64,000 nt of DNA from Gallionella sp. (GTDB lineage Bacteria > Pseudomonadota > Gammaproteobacteria > Burkholderiales > Gallionellaceae). The position numbers were made by a program, and so were the translations under genes. The DNA is taken from the NCBI GenBank assembly GCA_028689145.1, contig JAQTWT010000001.1:124001-188000 (forward strand), given 5' to 3'. Position 1 is the stretch's first letter. Every line of letters starts with the position of its first letter. Under the pieces are notes generated by a model, which worked only from the letters and a program-made list of their open reading frames with translations, was not told the DNA's origin and did not search any database. Shown piece after piece: positions 9,471 to 17,419 of the stretch.

Positions 9471-11073
9471 TACCGTTCACCCACTCCTTGACCACGCTGG
9501 CGACAATTTTAGGTTCGTGCTTGGCAATATCACGCGCCGTTTGCAGATTCGTTTCATAGCCCGGGCCTTTGGGCGAAAAGTCTTCCGGCTCATCTTCCTC
9601 GGCAGACATCTCGTCAGCCTTGAATTCCGGAACAACAAACAACGGGTGCAACGCCGGCTTGATAACGCGGAACACCACAAACAGTATGACTGCGGCAATC
9701 AACGCATACTTGAGCAAATCCTTTAATAATTCGATCACTTCCGGCTGCTTCCAGATCGGCAATTCCTCAACCACCTCTTTAGCCTCATCAAAGGCCGCAA
9801 ACTGCACATTCAAACTATCGCCGCGATTCTGGTCGAAACCCATGGCATCTCTGACCAGATTATTGATTTGCTCTTTTTCCGCGTCGCTCAAAATCTTGCT
9901 TACGCTCTTACCCTTGGCATCGGTCACCTTGCGATTACCGTTCACCACCACGGCAACCGACAGACGCTTGATTGCACCGACCGGCAATACCGTGTGGCGT
10001 ATGGTGCGATCCACCTCGTAATTGACCGTGGATTCTTTTTGCAGATTGGACACATTGGCACCAACCGCACCCGCTCTGGGCGCTCCGGCTGCCGCAACAA
10101 TCGGCGCAGTCGCCGGAACCGGAGGCTGATTGCTCAACGCACCGGGAACACCGCTGGCATTAAGCCCGGAACCATTGAGCACTTCGGTGCTTTGCTGGCT
10201 GCGTATCGAACTCTCATTTGGATTCTGGTTCGGCTTGTAAGTTTCAGAAGTTTGCTCGGTGCGCGAAAAATCAATATCGGCAGACACTTGCGCTCGCACA
10301 TTGTTTGCGCCGAGCATGGAGCTCAACAACGCCTCGATGCGTCTGCCGTAACTTTGCTCGATCTGCTGCACATACTTGAGCTGACTTGCATCCAACCCTT
10401 CATTGACAGGGCCGTCATGACTGGAACTCAACAACGTACCGTTCTGATCCACCACCGTCACGTTCTTTGCGGACATTTCCGGCACACTGCTGGAAATCAG
10501 GTGAATGATCGCACTCACCTGCGCCGAATCAAGCAGCCGCCCCCCTTGCAGGGATAGCACTACCGACGCACTGGGTTTTTGCTGTTCTTTGACAAACACA
10601 CTGGGCTTGGGAATAGCCAGATGAACGCGCGCCGCCGCCACCGCCCCGATACTTTCCACCGAGCGCGCCAACTCACCCTCCAGCGCACGCTGGTAATTAA
10701 CCTGCTCGGCGAACTGGGTAATGCCGAATTTCTGGTTCTCCATCAATTCGAAACCGACATTCCCCCCCTTGGGCAACCCCTGCGAGGCCAACTTCAAGCG
10801 CGCTTCATGCACCTTGTCGGAAGCCACCATCAACGCCCCACCGCCCTCGGCGAATTTGTAGGGGATATTCAGTTGCTGCAACGATTCGATGATCGCCCCG
10901 CCGTCACGATCAGATAAATTGCTATACAACAAGCGATAATCCGGTGTCTGCCCCCACATCCAAACACCCGCGATAAGCGCGAACAACGCCGCAACTCCAA
11001 CCACCAGCCCCATTTTCTGCTGGATGTTGAGCTGTCCGAATTGATTTGCCGCCATAATTCCCTGTTCAGCCAT
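9463..11073 (-). CDS. fliF: Flagellar MS-ring protein FliF
   Basis: Forms the inner-membrane MS ring on which the rotor is built. The 536-residue product has an N-terminal transmembrane helix (about residues 21-41), the periplasmic YscJ/FliF ring-building domains (with DRDGGAIIESL and RVHLAIPKPSVF), a Ser/Pro/Ala-rich linker, a second transmembrane helix near residue 455 and a C-terminal tail that binds FliG. The start is uncertain between ATG 11073 and ATG 11055; neither has a strong ribosome site. It heads the minus-strand flagellar run, divergent from fliE. Confidence 0.97.
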   Translation of the reverse strand: MAEQGIMAANQFGQLNIQQKMGLVVGVAALFALIAGVWMWGQTPDYRLLYSNLSDRDGGAIIESLQQLNIPYKFAEGGGALMVASDKVHEARLKLASQGLPKGGNVGFELMENQKFGITQFAEQVNYQRALEGELARSVESIGAVAAARVHLAIPKPSVFVKEQQKPSASVVLSLQGGRLLDSAQVSAIIHLISSSVPEMSAKNVTVVDQNGTLLSSSHDGPVNEGLDASQLKYVQQIEQSYGRRIEALLSSMLGANNVRAQVSADIDFSRTEQTSETYKPNQNPNESSIRSQQSTEVLNGSGLNASGVPGALSNQPPVPATAPIVAAAGAPRAGAVGANVSNLQKESTVNYEVDRTIRHTVLPVGAIKRLSVAVVVNGNRKVTDAKGKSVSKILSDAEKEQINNLVRDAMGFDQNRGDSLNVQFAAFDEAKEVVEELPIWKQPEVIELLKDLLKYALIAAVILFVVFRVIKPALHPLFVVPEFKADEMSAEEDEPEDFSPKGPGYETNLQTARDIAKHEPKIVASVVKEWVNGNG

Positions 11074-11218
11074 ATGATTCAACCATACCCCCAAGCCGCT
11101 CGGGCATTGCGCGTATTATCTGTCGCCACAGGGCTTTTAAACACAAGAACAAGGGTAAAAACCCGCGTCTTTTCCCGCCATACAGATAGCACTTCATCGG
11201 ATATTGTGCACTCACCTA

Positions 11219-11233
11219 AAAAGGAGGCTGAAA
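11219..11233 (+). promoter_or_regulatory. Ribosome binding site that decides the fliE start
   Basis: AAAAAGGAGG is followed after 6 nt by GTG at 11234. This strong Shine-Dalgarno places the fliE start at this GTG rather than at the weaker in-frame ATG at 11204. Confidence 0.8.
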
Positions 11234-11566
11234 GTGAACACCTCGGCAGTAAACAGTTTATTGGCACAAATGCGTGTTGCGGCGGCCGCAGCGGGACTGC
11301 GCGAGCCAAGTCAGGCGGCACCGACCATTGGCACCACCGGCAAAGTGGATTTTGCGGAAGTGCTGAAATCATCGCTGGACGGAGTAGCACAGGCTCAATC
11401 CAAGGCGGAAGCCATGCAGAAGGCTTTTGTGCTGGGCGACAACAGCGTCAGCCTGAGCGACACCATGATTGCGGCGCAAAAAGCCGGCATCACCCTCCAG
11501 ACTACCATTCAGGTGCGCAACAAGGTTGTGCAGGCTTACAACGACATCATGAACATGCAGGTCTAA
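11234..11566 (+). CDS. fliE: Flagellar hook-basal body protein FliE
   Basis: Connects the MS ring to the rod. The 110-residue product is mostly helical and contains the family signature SLSDTMIAAQKAGITLQ followed by RNKVVQAYNDIMNMQV at the C-terminus. It uses a GTG start with a strong ribosome site. It is alone on the plus strand, divergent from fliF across about 160 nt; no convincing sigma-28 or sigma-54 site was recognised in that gap. Confidence 0.95.
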   Translation: MNTSAVNSLLAQMRVAAAAAGLREPSQAAPTIGTTGKVDFAEVLKSSLDGVAQAQSKAEAMQKAFVLGDNSVSLSDTMIAAQKAGITLQTTIQVRNKVVQAYNDIMNMQV

Positions 11567-11595
11567 TTTCCACCCAAAAATCCCACCCGTTGCAC

Positions 11596-11618
11596 GCCGC
11601 GCCTCAGTCCGGCGCGGC
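11596..11618 (+). terminator. Hairpin after fliE (possible terminator)
   Basis: A perfect 8-bp stem, GCCGCGCC with GGCGCGGC, closes a 7-nt loop 30 nt after the fliE stop. There is no T-run after it, so it is at best an imperfect intrinsic terminator. Confidence 0.4.
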
Positions 11619-11761
11619 CATTCGCCCGTCGCCACCCGCGCAAAGCATCCATCAGCGCAAAATACGCATCAACCTTGCCCGGCACCCTCCGTCTGTGCGA
11701 AGCTTGCGCCTGCCGTGACGCTGACACTCTCAAAGCCAATAAACTGCAATTCAGACCAATA

Positions 11762-12631
11762 ATGACTATCGCCGAACGTCTCTCGCTATACATCCAGCTC
11801 ACACGCCTGCACCGACCGATCGGCATTCTGCTGCTGCTATGGCCGACGCTGTGGGGCTTATGGATCGCGGGCGATGGACATCCGGCATGGCATATCGTAC
11901 TGATCTTCGTACTCGGCACCGTGCTGATGCGCTCCGCCGGTTGCGCCGTCAACGACTACGCGGATCGCCACATCGACAAGCATGTCAAACGCACCAGCGA
12001 ACGTCCCGTCACCAGCGGACGCATCGCACCCGGCGAAGCATTGTGGCTGGCGGCGGCACTGGCCTTTCTCGCCTTACTGCTGATCCTACCGCTCAACAAC
12101 CTGACGCTGCTGCTTTCGGTTCCGGCGGTATTGCTCGCTGCCAGCTACCCGTTCACCAAACGCTTTTTCGCCATCCCGCAGGCCTATCTCGGCATTGCGT
12201 TCGGCTTCGGCATCCCAATGGCCTTCGCCGCGCAACTGGGCAGCGTGCCACCGGTAGCGTGGCTGTTAGTGCTCGCCAACGTGTTCTGGGCAATCGCCTA
12301 CGACACCGAATACGCGATGGTGGATCGCGACGACGACATCCGGCTCGGCATCCACTCCTCGGCATTATTCTTTGGCAAATACGATGTGTCAGCGGTGATG
12401 GGCTGCTACGCCATCACACTGGCTCTGCTGGCTTGGGCAGGGCAGATAGCAAATTTGAGCTGGATGTATTACGCCGGATTAGCCGTTGCGGCAGGCATCG
12501 CGCTGTATCACTACACACTGATTAAAAACAAAAGCCGCGAAGCATGTTTCGCGGCTTTCTTGCACAATAACTGGTTCGGTGCGGCGGTGTTTGCCGGTAT
12601 CGCGCTGGACTATTGGGCGCGCGCGCAGTAG
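11762..12631 (+). CDS. ubiA: 4-hydroxybenzoate polyprenyltransferase UbiA
   Basis: Membrane enzyme of ubiquinone synthesis that attaches the polyprenyl tail to 4-hydroxybenzoate. The 289-residue product has eight or nine hydrophobic helices and both Asp-rich Mg-diphosphate motifs, NDYADRHID in the first half and [12 protein letters not shown] in the second. The ATG at 11762 ([10 protein letters not shown]) matches UbiA N-termini. The usual neighbour ubiC is not present. The 3' end also encodes the dps terminator hairpin at 12531-12558. Confidence 0.96.
   Translation: MTIAERLSLYIQLTRLHRPIGILLLLWPTLWGLWIAGDGHPAWHIVLIFVLGTVLMRSAGCAVNDYADRHIDKHVKRTSERPVTSGRIAPGEALWLAAALAFLALLLILPLNNLTLLLSVPAVLLAASYPFTKRFFAIPQAYLGIAFGFGIPMAFAAQLGSVPPVAWLLVLANVFWAIAYDTEYAMVDRDDDIRLGIHSSALFFGKYDVSAVMGCYAITLALLAWAGQIANLSWMYYAGLAVAAGIALYHYTLIKNKSREACFAAFLHNNWFGAAVFAGIALDYWARAQ
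12519..12558 (-). terminator. Intrinsic terminator of dps, inside ubiA
   Basis: Perfect 11-bp stem (AAAGCCGCGAA with TTCGCGGCTTT, 6-nt loop) at 12531-12558. Read on the minus strand it is followed by TTTGTTTTTAAT, a good U-tract. It lies 78-117 nt after the dps stop and wholly inside the coding sequence of the convergent ubiA gene. Confidence 0.8.
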
Positions 12632-12635
12632 CACA

Positions 12636-13115
12636 TCATTCTTCCAGCAAACTCCGCAACATCCACGCGTTCTTCTCATGCACTTCCATGCGCGCGGAAA
12701 GCAAATCGACCGTGGGTTGGTCGCCCGCTTTTTCGGCGATAGGCAATACTTCGCGTGCGGTGCGCGCCACTGCTTCCTGCCCGTCTACCAGTTGCCTAAT
12801 CATCTCTTTCGCGCTGGGCACCCCCTTGGCATCCTTGATACAGCTCAACTCGGAGAATTCCTTGTAAGAGCCGGGAGCCGGATAACCCAGGGTGCGAATG
12901 CGCTCGGCGACCAGATCCACCGCCAGCCAGATTTCGTTGTACTGGGTCATGAACATCAGGTGCAGGGTCTGAAACATCGGCCCGGTGACATTCCAGTGAA
13001 AGTTATGGGTCTTGAGATACAACGTGTAGGTATCGGCCAGCATGCGCGATAAACCTTCGGCGATTTTCTTGCGGTCTTTTTCGGCGATACCGATATTAAT
13101 GGTGGTTTTGCTCAT
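12636..13115 (-). CDS. dps: Dps ferritin-like DNA-binding protein
   Basis: Mini-ferritin that oxidises Fe(II) with peroxide, stores iron and shields DNA in stress. The 159-residue product has the Dps ferroxidase signature: KTHNFHWNVTG (metal His) and, one helix later, AVDLVAERIRTLG (Asp/Glu ligands). The N-terminus is short with a few lysines. Its stop is only 4 nt from that of the convergent ubiA, and its terminator is embedded in ubiA. Confidence 0.95.
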   Translation of the reverse strand: MSKTTINIGIAEKDRKKIAEGLSRMLADTYTLYLKTHNFHWNVTGPMFQTLHLMFMTQYNEIWLAVDLVAERIRTLGYPAPGSYKEFSELSCIKDAKGVPSAKEMIRQLVDGQEAVARTAREVLPIAEKAGDQPTVDLLSARMEVHEKNAWMLRSLLEE

Positions 13116-13240
13116 GATAATCTCCTTGGGGTTTGGTGAATACTTAATGAAGCAACCGTTTGATAATACGGCCAGATAATATTACTGATGGCAGTCTCAC
13201 TCTATACCTCATCGCCAAGAATATCCACTACACTTGCATC

Positions 13241-13870
13241 ATGGCAAATACCGATCAACCTTACCGCAAAAATCCATTGCTCAGGCTGAGTTACAACCTG
13301 ATCGCGCCGCTTTATGATTTGGCCATCGAGCGCCCCTTACTGAAAGCTCGCACCAGCTCGCTGCTTTCCCTGCCATCCGAGGTAGCTGGCAAAGTATTGC
13401 TGAGCGGGGCCGGAACCGGCCTTGACCTGCCCTTATTGCCGCAGATGCACCGTTACACCGCACTCGACTTTAATGCCGCGATGCTGTCGCGCGCCAGACC
13501 GCGCGACACGGGATTGCAGGTGGATTGGGTGCTGGGCGACAGCATGGCATTGCCGTTTGCCGACGCGCATTTCGACCATGCAGTGCTGCACCTGATTCTC
13601 GCTGTCGTACCGCAACCCGTGCAGTGCCTTAGCGAGGCGGCACGCACCGTCAAACCCGGCGGCACAATCGTTATCCTCGACAAATTCCTGCGCCCGCGCC
13701 AACACGCCTGGCTGCGCCGTGCGCTCAACCCGCTGTCGCGCCGCATCGCCACTCGCATGGACGTGGTGTTCGAAGAGGTGTTGCGCGAAGTGCCGGGACT
13801 GCAAGTAACCAGCGATATGCCGCTGTTTGCCGGAGGCTGGTTTCGCGGCATCGTGCTGCGTAAAGAATAA
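13241..13870 (+). CDS. Class I SAM-dependent methyltransferase
   Basis: Soluble methyltransferase of the PF08241/UbiE-like type, substrate unknown. The 209-residue product shows motif I GKVLLSGAGTGLDLPLL (about residues 51-67), then LDFNAAMLSRAR (acidic end of strand 2) and GDSMALPFADAHFDHAV (motifs around strand 4). Motif I has LSGAGTGLD where most have the E/DxGxGxG pattern, a mild variant. The ATG at 13241 begins MANTDQPYRKNP; an upstream in-frame extension is not family-like. It stands alone between dps and an FKBP gene. Confidence 0.85.
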   Translation: MANTDQPYRKNPLLRLSYNLIAPLYDLAIERPLLKARTSSLLSLPSEVAGKVLLSGAGTGLDLPLLPQMHRYTALDFNAAMLSRARPRDTGLQVDWVLGDSMALPFADAHFDHAVLHLILAVVPQPVQCLSEAARTVKPGGTIVILDKFLRPRQHAWLRRALNPLSRRIATRMDVVFEEVLREVPGLQVTSDMPLFAGGWFRGIVLRKE

Positions 13871-14009
13871 AACTACATGCTTCAGAGCGCCACAACGTAA
13901 TGGAACCTGAAACATCATCTTCCAACTGTGACATAAAATTAACATTGCTTCCGGAAAGGAAGATAAGCAAAATAGCCACTACAAATAACCAACAATGGAG
14001 ATAAGCAAC

Positions 14010-14357
14010 ATGACCGAACTGATCAAAACCGACATCAAACTGGGCGAAGGCGAACAGGCCAACGCGGGGCATGAAGTGTCCGTTCATTACACCGGCTGGC
14101 TGTACGACGAGTCCGCGCCGGACAGCAAGGGCAACAAGTTTGACAGCTCGCGCGACCGCGGCATGCCGTTCGAGTTTCCGCTCGGTGCGGGTCATGTGAT
14201 CAAGGGCTGGGATCAGGGCGTGGAAGGCATGAAGGTTGGCGGGCAGCGCACGCTGGTGATCCCATCCAACCTCGGCTACGGCGCGCGCGGCGCGGGCGGG
14301 GTGATTCCGCCAAACGCAACGCTGGTGTTCGATGTGGAACTGCTGGGAGTTTGTTAA
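14010..14357 (+). CDS. FKBP-type peptidyl-prolyl isomerase (cytoplasmic)
   Basis: Prolyl cis-trans isomerase made of a single FKBP domain. The 115-residue product has no signal peptide, and carries the conserved FKBP landmarks [36 protein letters not shown] and [16 protein letters not shown]. The ATG at 14010 follows GGAG with good spacing. It is closely related to the lipoprotein FKBP at 43159-43614, so the two are paralogues in different compartments. Confidence 0.95.
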   Translation: MTELIKTDIKLGEGEQANAGHEVSVHYTGWLYDESAPDSKGNKFDSSRDRGMPFEFPLGAGHVIKGWDQGVEGMKVGGQRTLVIPSNLGYGARGAGGVIPPNATLVFDVELLGVC

Positions 14358-14759
14358 ACCCTTGTCTGCATAACCAGCGACTTGGTTGGTGTTCTTTGCC
14401 AACCTAGTCGAATGGCTAGTAGTCACATCAGATTACGCAGATTGACGCAAATTTAAAAACCAGTTCTAAAAATTGGCTTATTGATATTTCCATAGTTAAC
14501 GACAAATATCCCGTTCGGGCTGATGCTTCGATAAGCTCAGCACAAGGTACGCAAAGCGTATCGAAGCCTAAGACCCCATGCTGATTTGCCCTTCGATACC
14601 TCAGGGCGAACGGTGTAATGAATTATGGAATGCTCAATAATCTGCATAAATCCGTGCAATCTGCGGATAACGATCTTGAACTTTTGACCAAACCGGGGAG
14701 TTGATTGGTGCTCTCTACCCACTCATTTCACCTTGCGAGCCGCAGCAAAATCGGTTCAA
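14358..14759. repeat. Gene-free gap with two intergenic repeat families
   Basis: No gene is supported here. At 14511-14613 lies a repeat bounded by CCGTTCG and CGAACGG, of the same family as 23289-23358 and 32290-32359 but more diverged inside. Around it (14427-14460 and 14640-14690) are pieces of a second family built on 'atctgcgtaatctg' and 'aatccgtgcaatctgcgga', also seen at 24362-24415 and 43618-43650. Confidence 0.75.
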
Positions 14760-15152
14760 ATGCCACGCATGGAAAATAACGACTCTCACGGCTTCATCGT
14801 ACGGACACAAGTAAATTACCTGCCTGATCAATCCGACGAACCAGGCAACCGCTTCGTGTTTTCCTACACCATCAACATCATCAATCTCGGCACTCAAACC
14901 GCCAAACTGATCAGCCGCCACTGGATCATCACCGATGCCAACAACGATGTGCAGGAAGTGCGCGGTCAGGGCGTAGTGGGTGAACAGCCCTTGCTCGCGC
15001 CAAACCAAAGTTTCGAATATACCAGCGGTACGGTGTTGTCCACGCAGGTCGGCACGATGCGCGGCAGCTACCAGATGCAAGCGGTGGACGGCACGCAATT
15101 CGATGTCGATATTCCGCAATTTGTATTGAGTGTGCCGCGTGTTCTGCATTAA
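14760..15152 (+). CDS. apaG: ApaG domain protein
   Basis: Small immunoglobulin-fold protein of the ApaG family; its precise cellular role is not settled. The 130-residue product has the family core ISRHWIITDANN, VRGQGVVGEQPLLAPNQ and FEYTSGTVLSTQVGTMRGSY. The ATG at 14760 is chosen since the longer frame would start at a TTG without support; ATG 14769 is also possible. The more common neighbour ksgA (rsmA) is not here. It is followed 20 nt later by a palindromic repeat that leads into mltA. Confidence 0.95.
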   Translation: MPRMENNDSHGFIVRTQVNYLPDQSDEPGNRFVFSYTINIINLGTQTAKLISRHWIITDANNDVQEVRGQGVVGEQPLLAPNQSFEYTSGTVLSTQVGTMRGSYQMQAVDGTQFDVDIPQFVLSVPRVLH

Positions 15153-15171
15153 CAGGATTATTAATGGCATC

Positions 15172-15199
15172 GTAGGGGCAATTCATGAATTGCCCCTAC
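15172..15199. repeat. Perfect 28-bp palindromic repeat at the mltA start
   Basis: Both arms read GTAGGGGCAATTCA toward the centre, a perfect 28-bp palindrome. It belongs to the GTAGG...CCTAC repeat class also found at 16362-16432, 45429-45487 and 52060-52124. It overlaps the apparent start of mltA. Confidence 0.85.
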
Positions 15200-16365
15200 G
15201 ATTTCAAGCACCGGCACGGCACGGCGCGCCCCTACTACTGCTATTGCTGGCCGCCTGCGTCGCCCCACCCAAACCGCCTGTTGTGCCTCCCGTCACGGTT
15301 ACTCCGCCTGCCGCACCGTTTGCGCCAAGCAAATGGGAGCTGCTACCGGACTGGCAAACGGTCGATCTACAGCCGACTTGGCAGGCCTTTTTGCAGAGCT
15401 GCCGCGCATTGAAAAACAAGCCTGCCTGGCAGGCAGTTTGTACGCGCACCGGTGAATTGACGCAGCCGGATAACGCCGCGTTGCGCGCATTCTTCGAGGC
15501 AGGCTTCTCACCGTATCAGGTGTTCAACCCGGACGGCTCAACGCAGGGGTTGGTCACCGGCTACTACGAACCCAAGCTCCTCGGCAGCCGCATCAAAACA
15601 TCGCGTTTCCGTTATCCGCTGTATGCCGCGCCGGACGATCTGCTGACCATCGATCTGGGCGAGGTATACCCGCAACTGAAAGACCTGCGTTTGCGCGGAC
15701 GGCTGCAGGGCAAGCGCGTCGTACCTTATTACCAGCGTGCCGACATCGACAACGGCAAGGGTGCGCTGCAAGGACGCGAATTGTTCTGGGTGGAGAATGC
15801 GGTCGATCTATTCTTCCTGCAAATTCAGGGATCCGGGCGCATCGAGTTGCCGGACGGTAGCCTGCAGAAAGTTGGTTACGCCGAGCAGAACGGCCACCCG
15901 TACATTTCCATCGGCAAGAAGCTGGTCGAGACGGGCGAACTGAAGATCGAGGAAGCCTCGATGCAGGGCATCAAGGGCTGGGCGGAACGGCATCCGGAAA
16001 AACTTCAGGCGCTGCTGGCGCAAAACCCCAGCTATGTATTTTTCCGCGAGTTGCCGAACGGTTTGTCCGCACCGCTCGGTGCATTGGGCGTACCGCTGAC
16101 CGAAGCGTACAGCATCGCGGTCGATCCGCGCACCATCCCGCTCGGCGCGCCGGTGTTCCTAGCGACCACCTTGCCGAATACCTCCGAACCGCTGAACCGC
16201 CTGATGCTGGCACAGGATACCGGCGGCGCGATCAAAGGCGCAGTGCGCGCAGACTTCTTCTGGGGCTTCGGCGAACAGGCGGGCGCTCAAGCTGGACGGA
16301 TGAAACAGAGCGGGCAGATGTGGGTGTTGTTCCCCAAGGGGGCGGAGCCAGTGTTAAGTCAGTAG
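15190..16365 (+). CDS. mltA: Membrane-bound lytic murein transglycosylase A
   Basis: Outer-membrane lipoprotein that cleaves glycan strands of peptidoglycan to 1,6-anhydro products. The 391-residue product has the MltA domain (about residues 95-240, with GLVTGYYEP and FFLQIQGSGRI) and the C-terminal 3D domain with LMLAQDTGGAIKGAVRADFF, including the catalytic-type Asp residues. The N-terminus is a lipoprotein signal ending LLLLLAAC. No ATG is available: the in-frame choices are GTG 15130 (overlapping apaG) or TTG 15190. TTG 15190 gives a normal-length signal peptide with AGGGG 11 nt upstream, but then both start and ribosome site come from the palindromic repeat. The stop codon also lies in a repeat. 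Confidence 0.9.
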   Translation: MPLRFQAPARHGAPLLLLLLAACVAPPKPPVVPPVTVTPPAAPFAPSKWELLPDWQTVDLQPTWQAFLQSCRALKNKPAWQAVCTRTGELTQPDNAALRAFFEAGFSPYQVFNPDGSTQGLVTGYYEPKLLGSRIKTSRFRYPLYAAPDDLLTIDLGEVYPQLKDLRLRGRLQGKRVVPYYQRADIDNGKGALQGRELFWVENAVDLFFLQIQGSGRIELPDGSLQKVGYAEQNGHPYISIGKKLVETGELKIEEASMQGIKGWAERHPEKLQALLAQNPSYVFFRELPNGLSAPLGALGVPLTEAYSIAVDPRTIPLGAPVFLATTLPNTSEPLNRLMLAQDTGGAIKGAVRADFFWGFGEQAGAQAGRMKQSGQMWVLFPKGAEPVLSQ

Positions 16366-16432
16366 GGGCGCGATTCATCGCGCCCTGCTCTATTCATACA
16401 TGACAAAAGGGCGCGATGAATCGCGCCCCTAC
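16362..16432. repeat. Palindromic GTAGGGGCGCG repeat, supplies the mltA stop
   Basis: GTAGGGGCGCGATTCATCGC at one end is matched by its complement ending CGCGCCCCTAC at the other. The TAG of the first GTAG is the mltA stop codon. Same class as 52060-52124, whose arms are nearly identical. Confidence 0.85.
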
Positions 16433-16457
16433 AATCAACAACCGCCTCTAAATAAAA

Positions 16458-17411
16458 TTAGCCCGTGATATGGACGCGGTTGCCGCCGCTGCGCTTGGCG
16501 GCCAGCAATTCGCGATCGGCTTGTTTGATAATTTCCGCTTCGCTGGAATCGCGATCCGGCAGGCGATGAATGCCGCCGATACTGATGGTCACCACGCCGT
16601 GCGACGAATCGCTGTTCGGGATATTCAGCGCGCGCACTTGCTCGCAGAGCTTCTCCGCATGATGGCGCAGCTCGTCGGCATTGGCTGCAAGCGACACCAC
16701 CGCAAATTCATTGCTGTCGTAGCGTGCCGTACAGTCCGAGGTGCGCACAAATGACTTGGCGACGCATTCACCCACCATACGCAGACACTCATCTCCCGCC
16801 GAACGCCCGTAACGCTCGTTGAATTGCCTGAAGTTATCGAAATCAATCATCAGCACCGACAATTCGCTGTGGGTACGCTGAGCAGTGGACAGCAGATTGG
16901 TAAATTGCTCGTCAAAATGTCTGCGGTTGCTGAGACCGACCAGATGATCGGTGTAAACCAGCGTATTAAGTTGCCGGTTAAGTGTTTGCAGATCGAGATT
17001 GGACTGGTGCAGATGCTGTTCCAGCATGAGGCGCGCGGTTACATCCTTCAGGATGCCAATATAATGCGTGAGCTTGCCGTCTGCGTCATGTACCGGGGAG
17101 ATGCTGAGCTCATTCCAGAACATCGTGCCATCCTTGCGGTAATTGCGCAGCGTGACCCTACACCCCTCTTCTTTGGCAACTGCCGCGCGGATCGCATCCA
17201 AACCGGGTTGTTCGGTATCGCTGCCTTGCAGGATGCGGTAACTGTTGCCGACAATCTCGTCCGAGCAATATCCGGTCAGCTGCTCAAAACCCTTATTGAC
17301 ATAAACCAGCGGAAAACCCTGCTTCTTTGCATCGGCAATGGTGATGCCATCCTGCGATTGGTCAATCGCCTGAGTGAGCAAGTCGCGCGAGATTTTGGCT
17401 GAGAGCGGCAC
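16458..17411 (-). CDS. LOV-like PAS plus degenerate GGDEF protein
   Basis: Signalling protein of 317 residues. Residues 10-130 form a PAS domain of LOV type, but the photoactive cysteine motif GxNCRFLQG is GNSYRILQG, with Tyr58 in place of Cys, so flavin photochemistry is not expected. Residues 150-317 form a GGDEF domain whose active-site motif is DSNEF (232-236) instead of GGDEF, while the inhibitory-site motif RTSD (223-226) is intact at the correct 5-residue spacing. This suggests a c-di-GMP receptor rather than a cyclase. The start is GTG 17411, 8 nt after dsbC, without a clear ribosome site, so it is uncertain. Confidence 0.88.
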   Translation of the reverse strand: MPLSAKISRDLLTQAIDQSQDGITIADAKKQGFPLVYVNKGFEQLTGYCSDEIVGNSYRILQGSDTEQPGLDAIRAAVAKEEGCRVTLRNYRKDGTMFWNELSISPVHDADGKLTHYIGILKDVTARLMLEQHLHQSNLDLQTLNRQLNTLVYTDHLVGLSNRRHFDEQFTNLLSTAQRTHSELSVLMIDFDNFRQFNERYGRSAGDECLRMVGECVAKSFVRTSDCTARYDSNEFAVVSLAANADELRHHAEKLCEQVRALNIPNSDSSHGVVTISIGGIHRLPDRDSSEAEIIKQADRELLAAKRSGGNRVHITG

Positions 17412-17419
17412 GGCGCAGA

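Noticed and set aside
11095-11233. Sigma-54 or sigma-28 promoter in the fliF/fliE gap
   Set aside because: The best sigma-54-like match (plus strand, TTGC near 11107) lacks the -24 GG, and no GCCGATAA-type box is present; too weak to call.
13871-14009. Pho box before the first FKBP gene
   Set aside because: CTGTGACATAAAATTAACAT shares only one imperfect half with the consensus.
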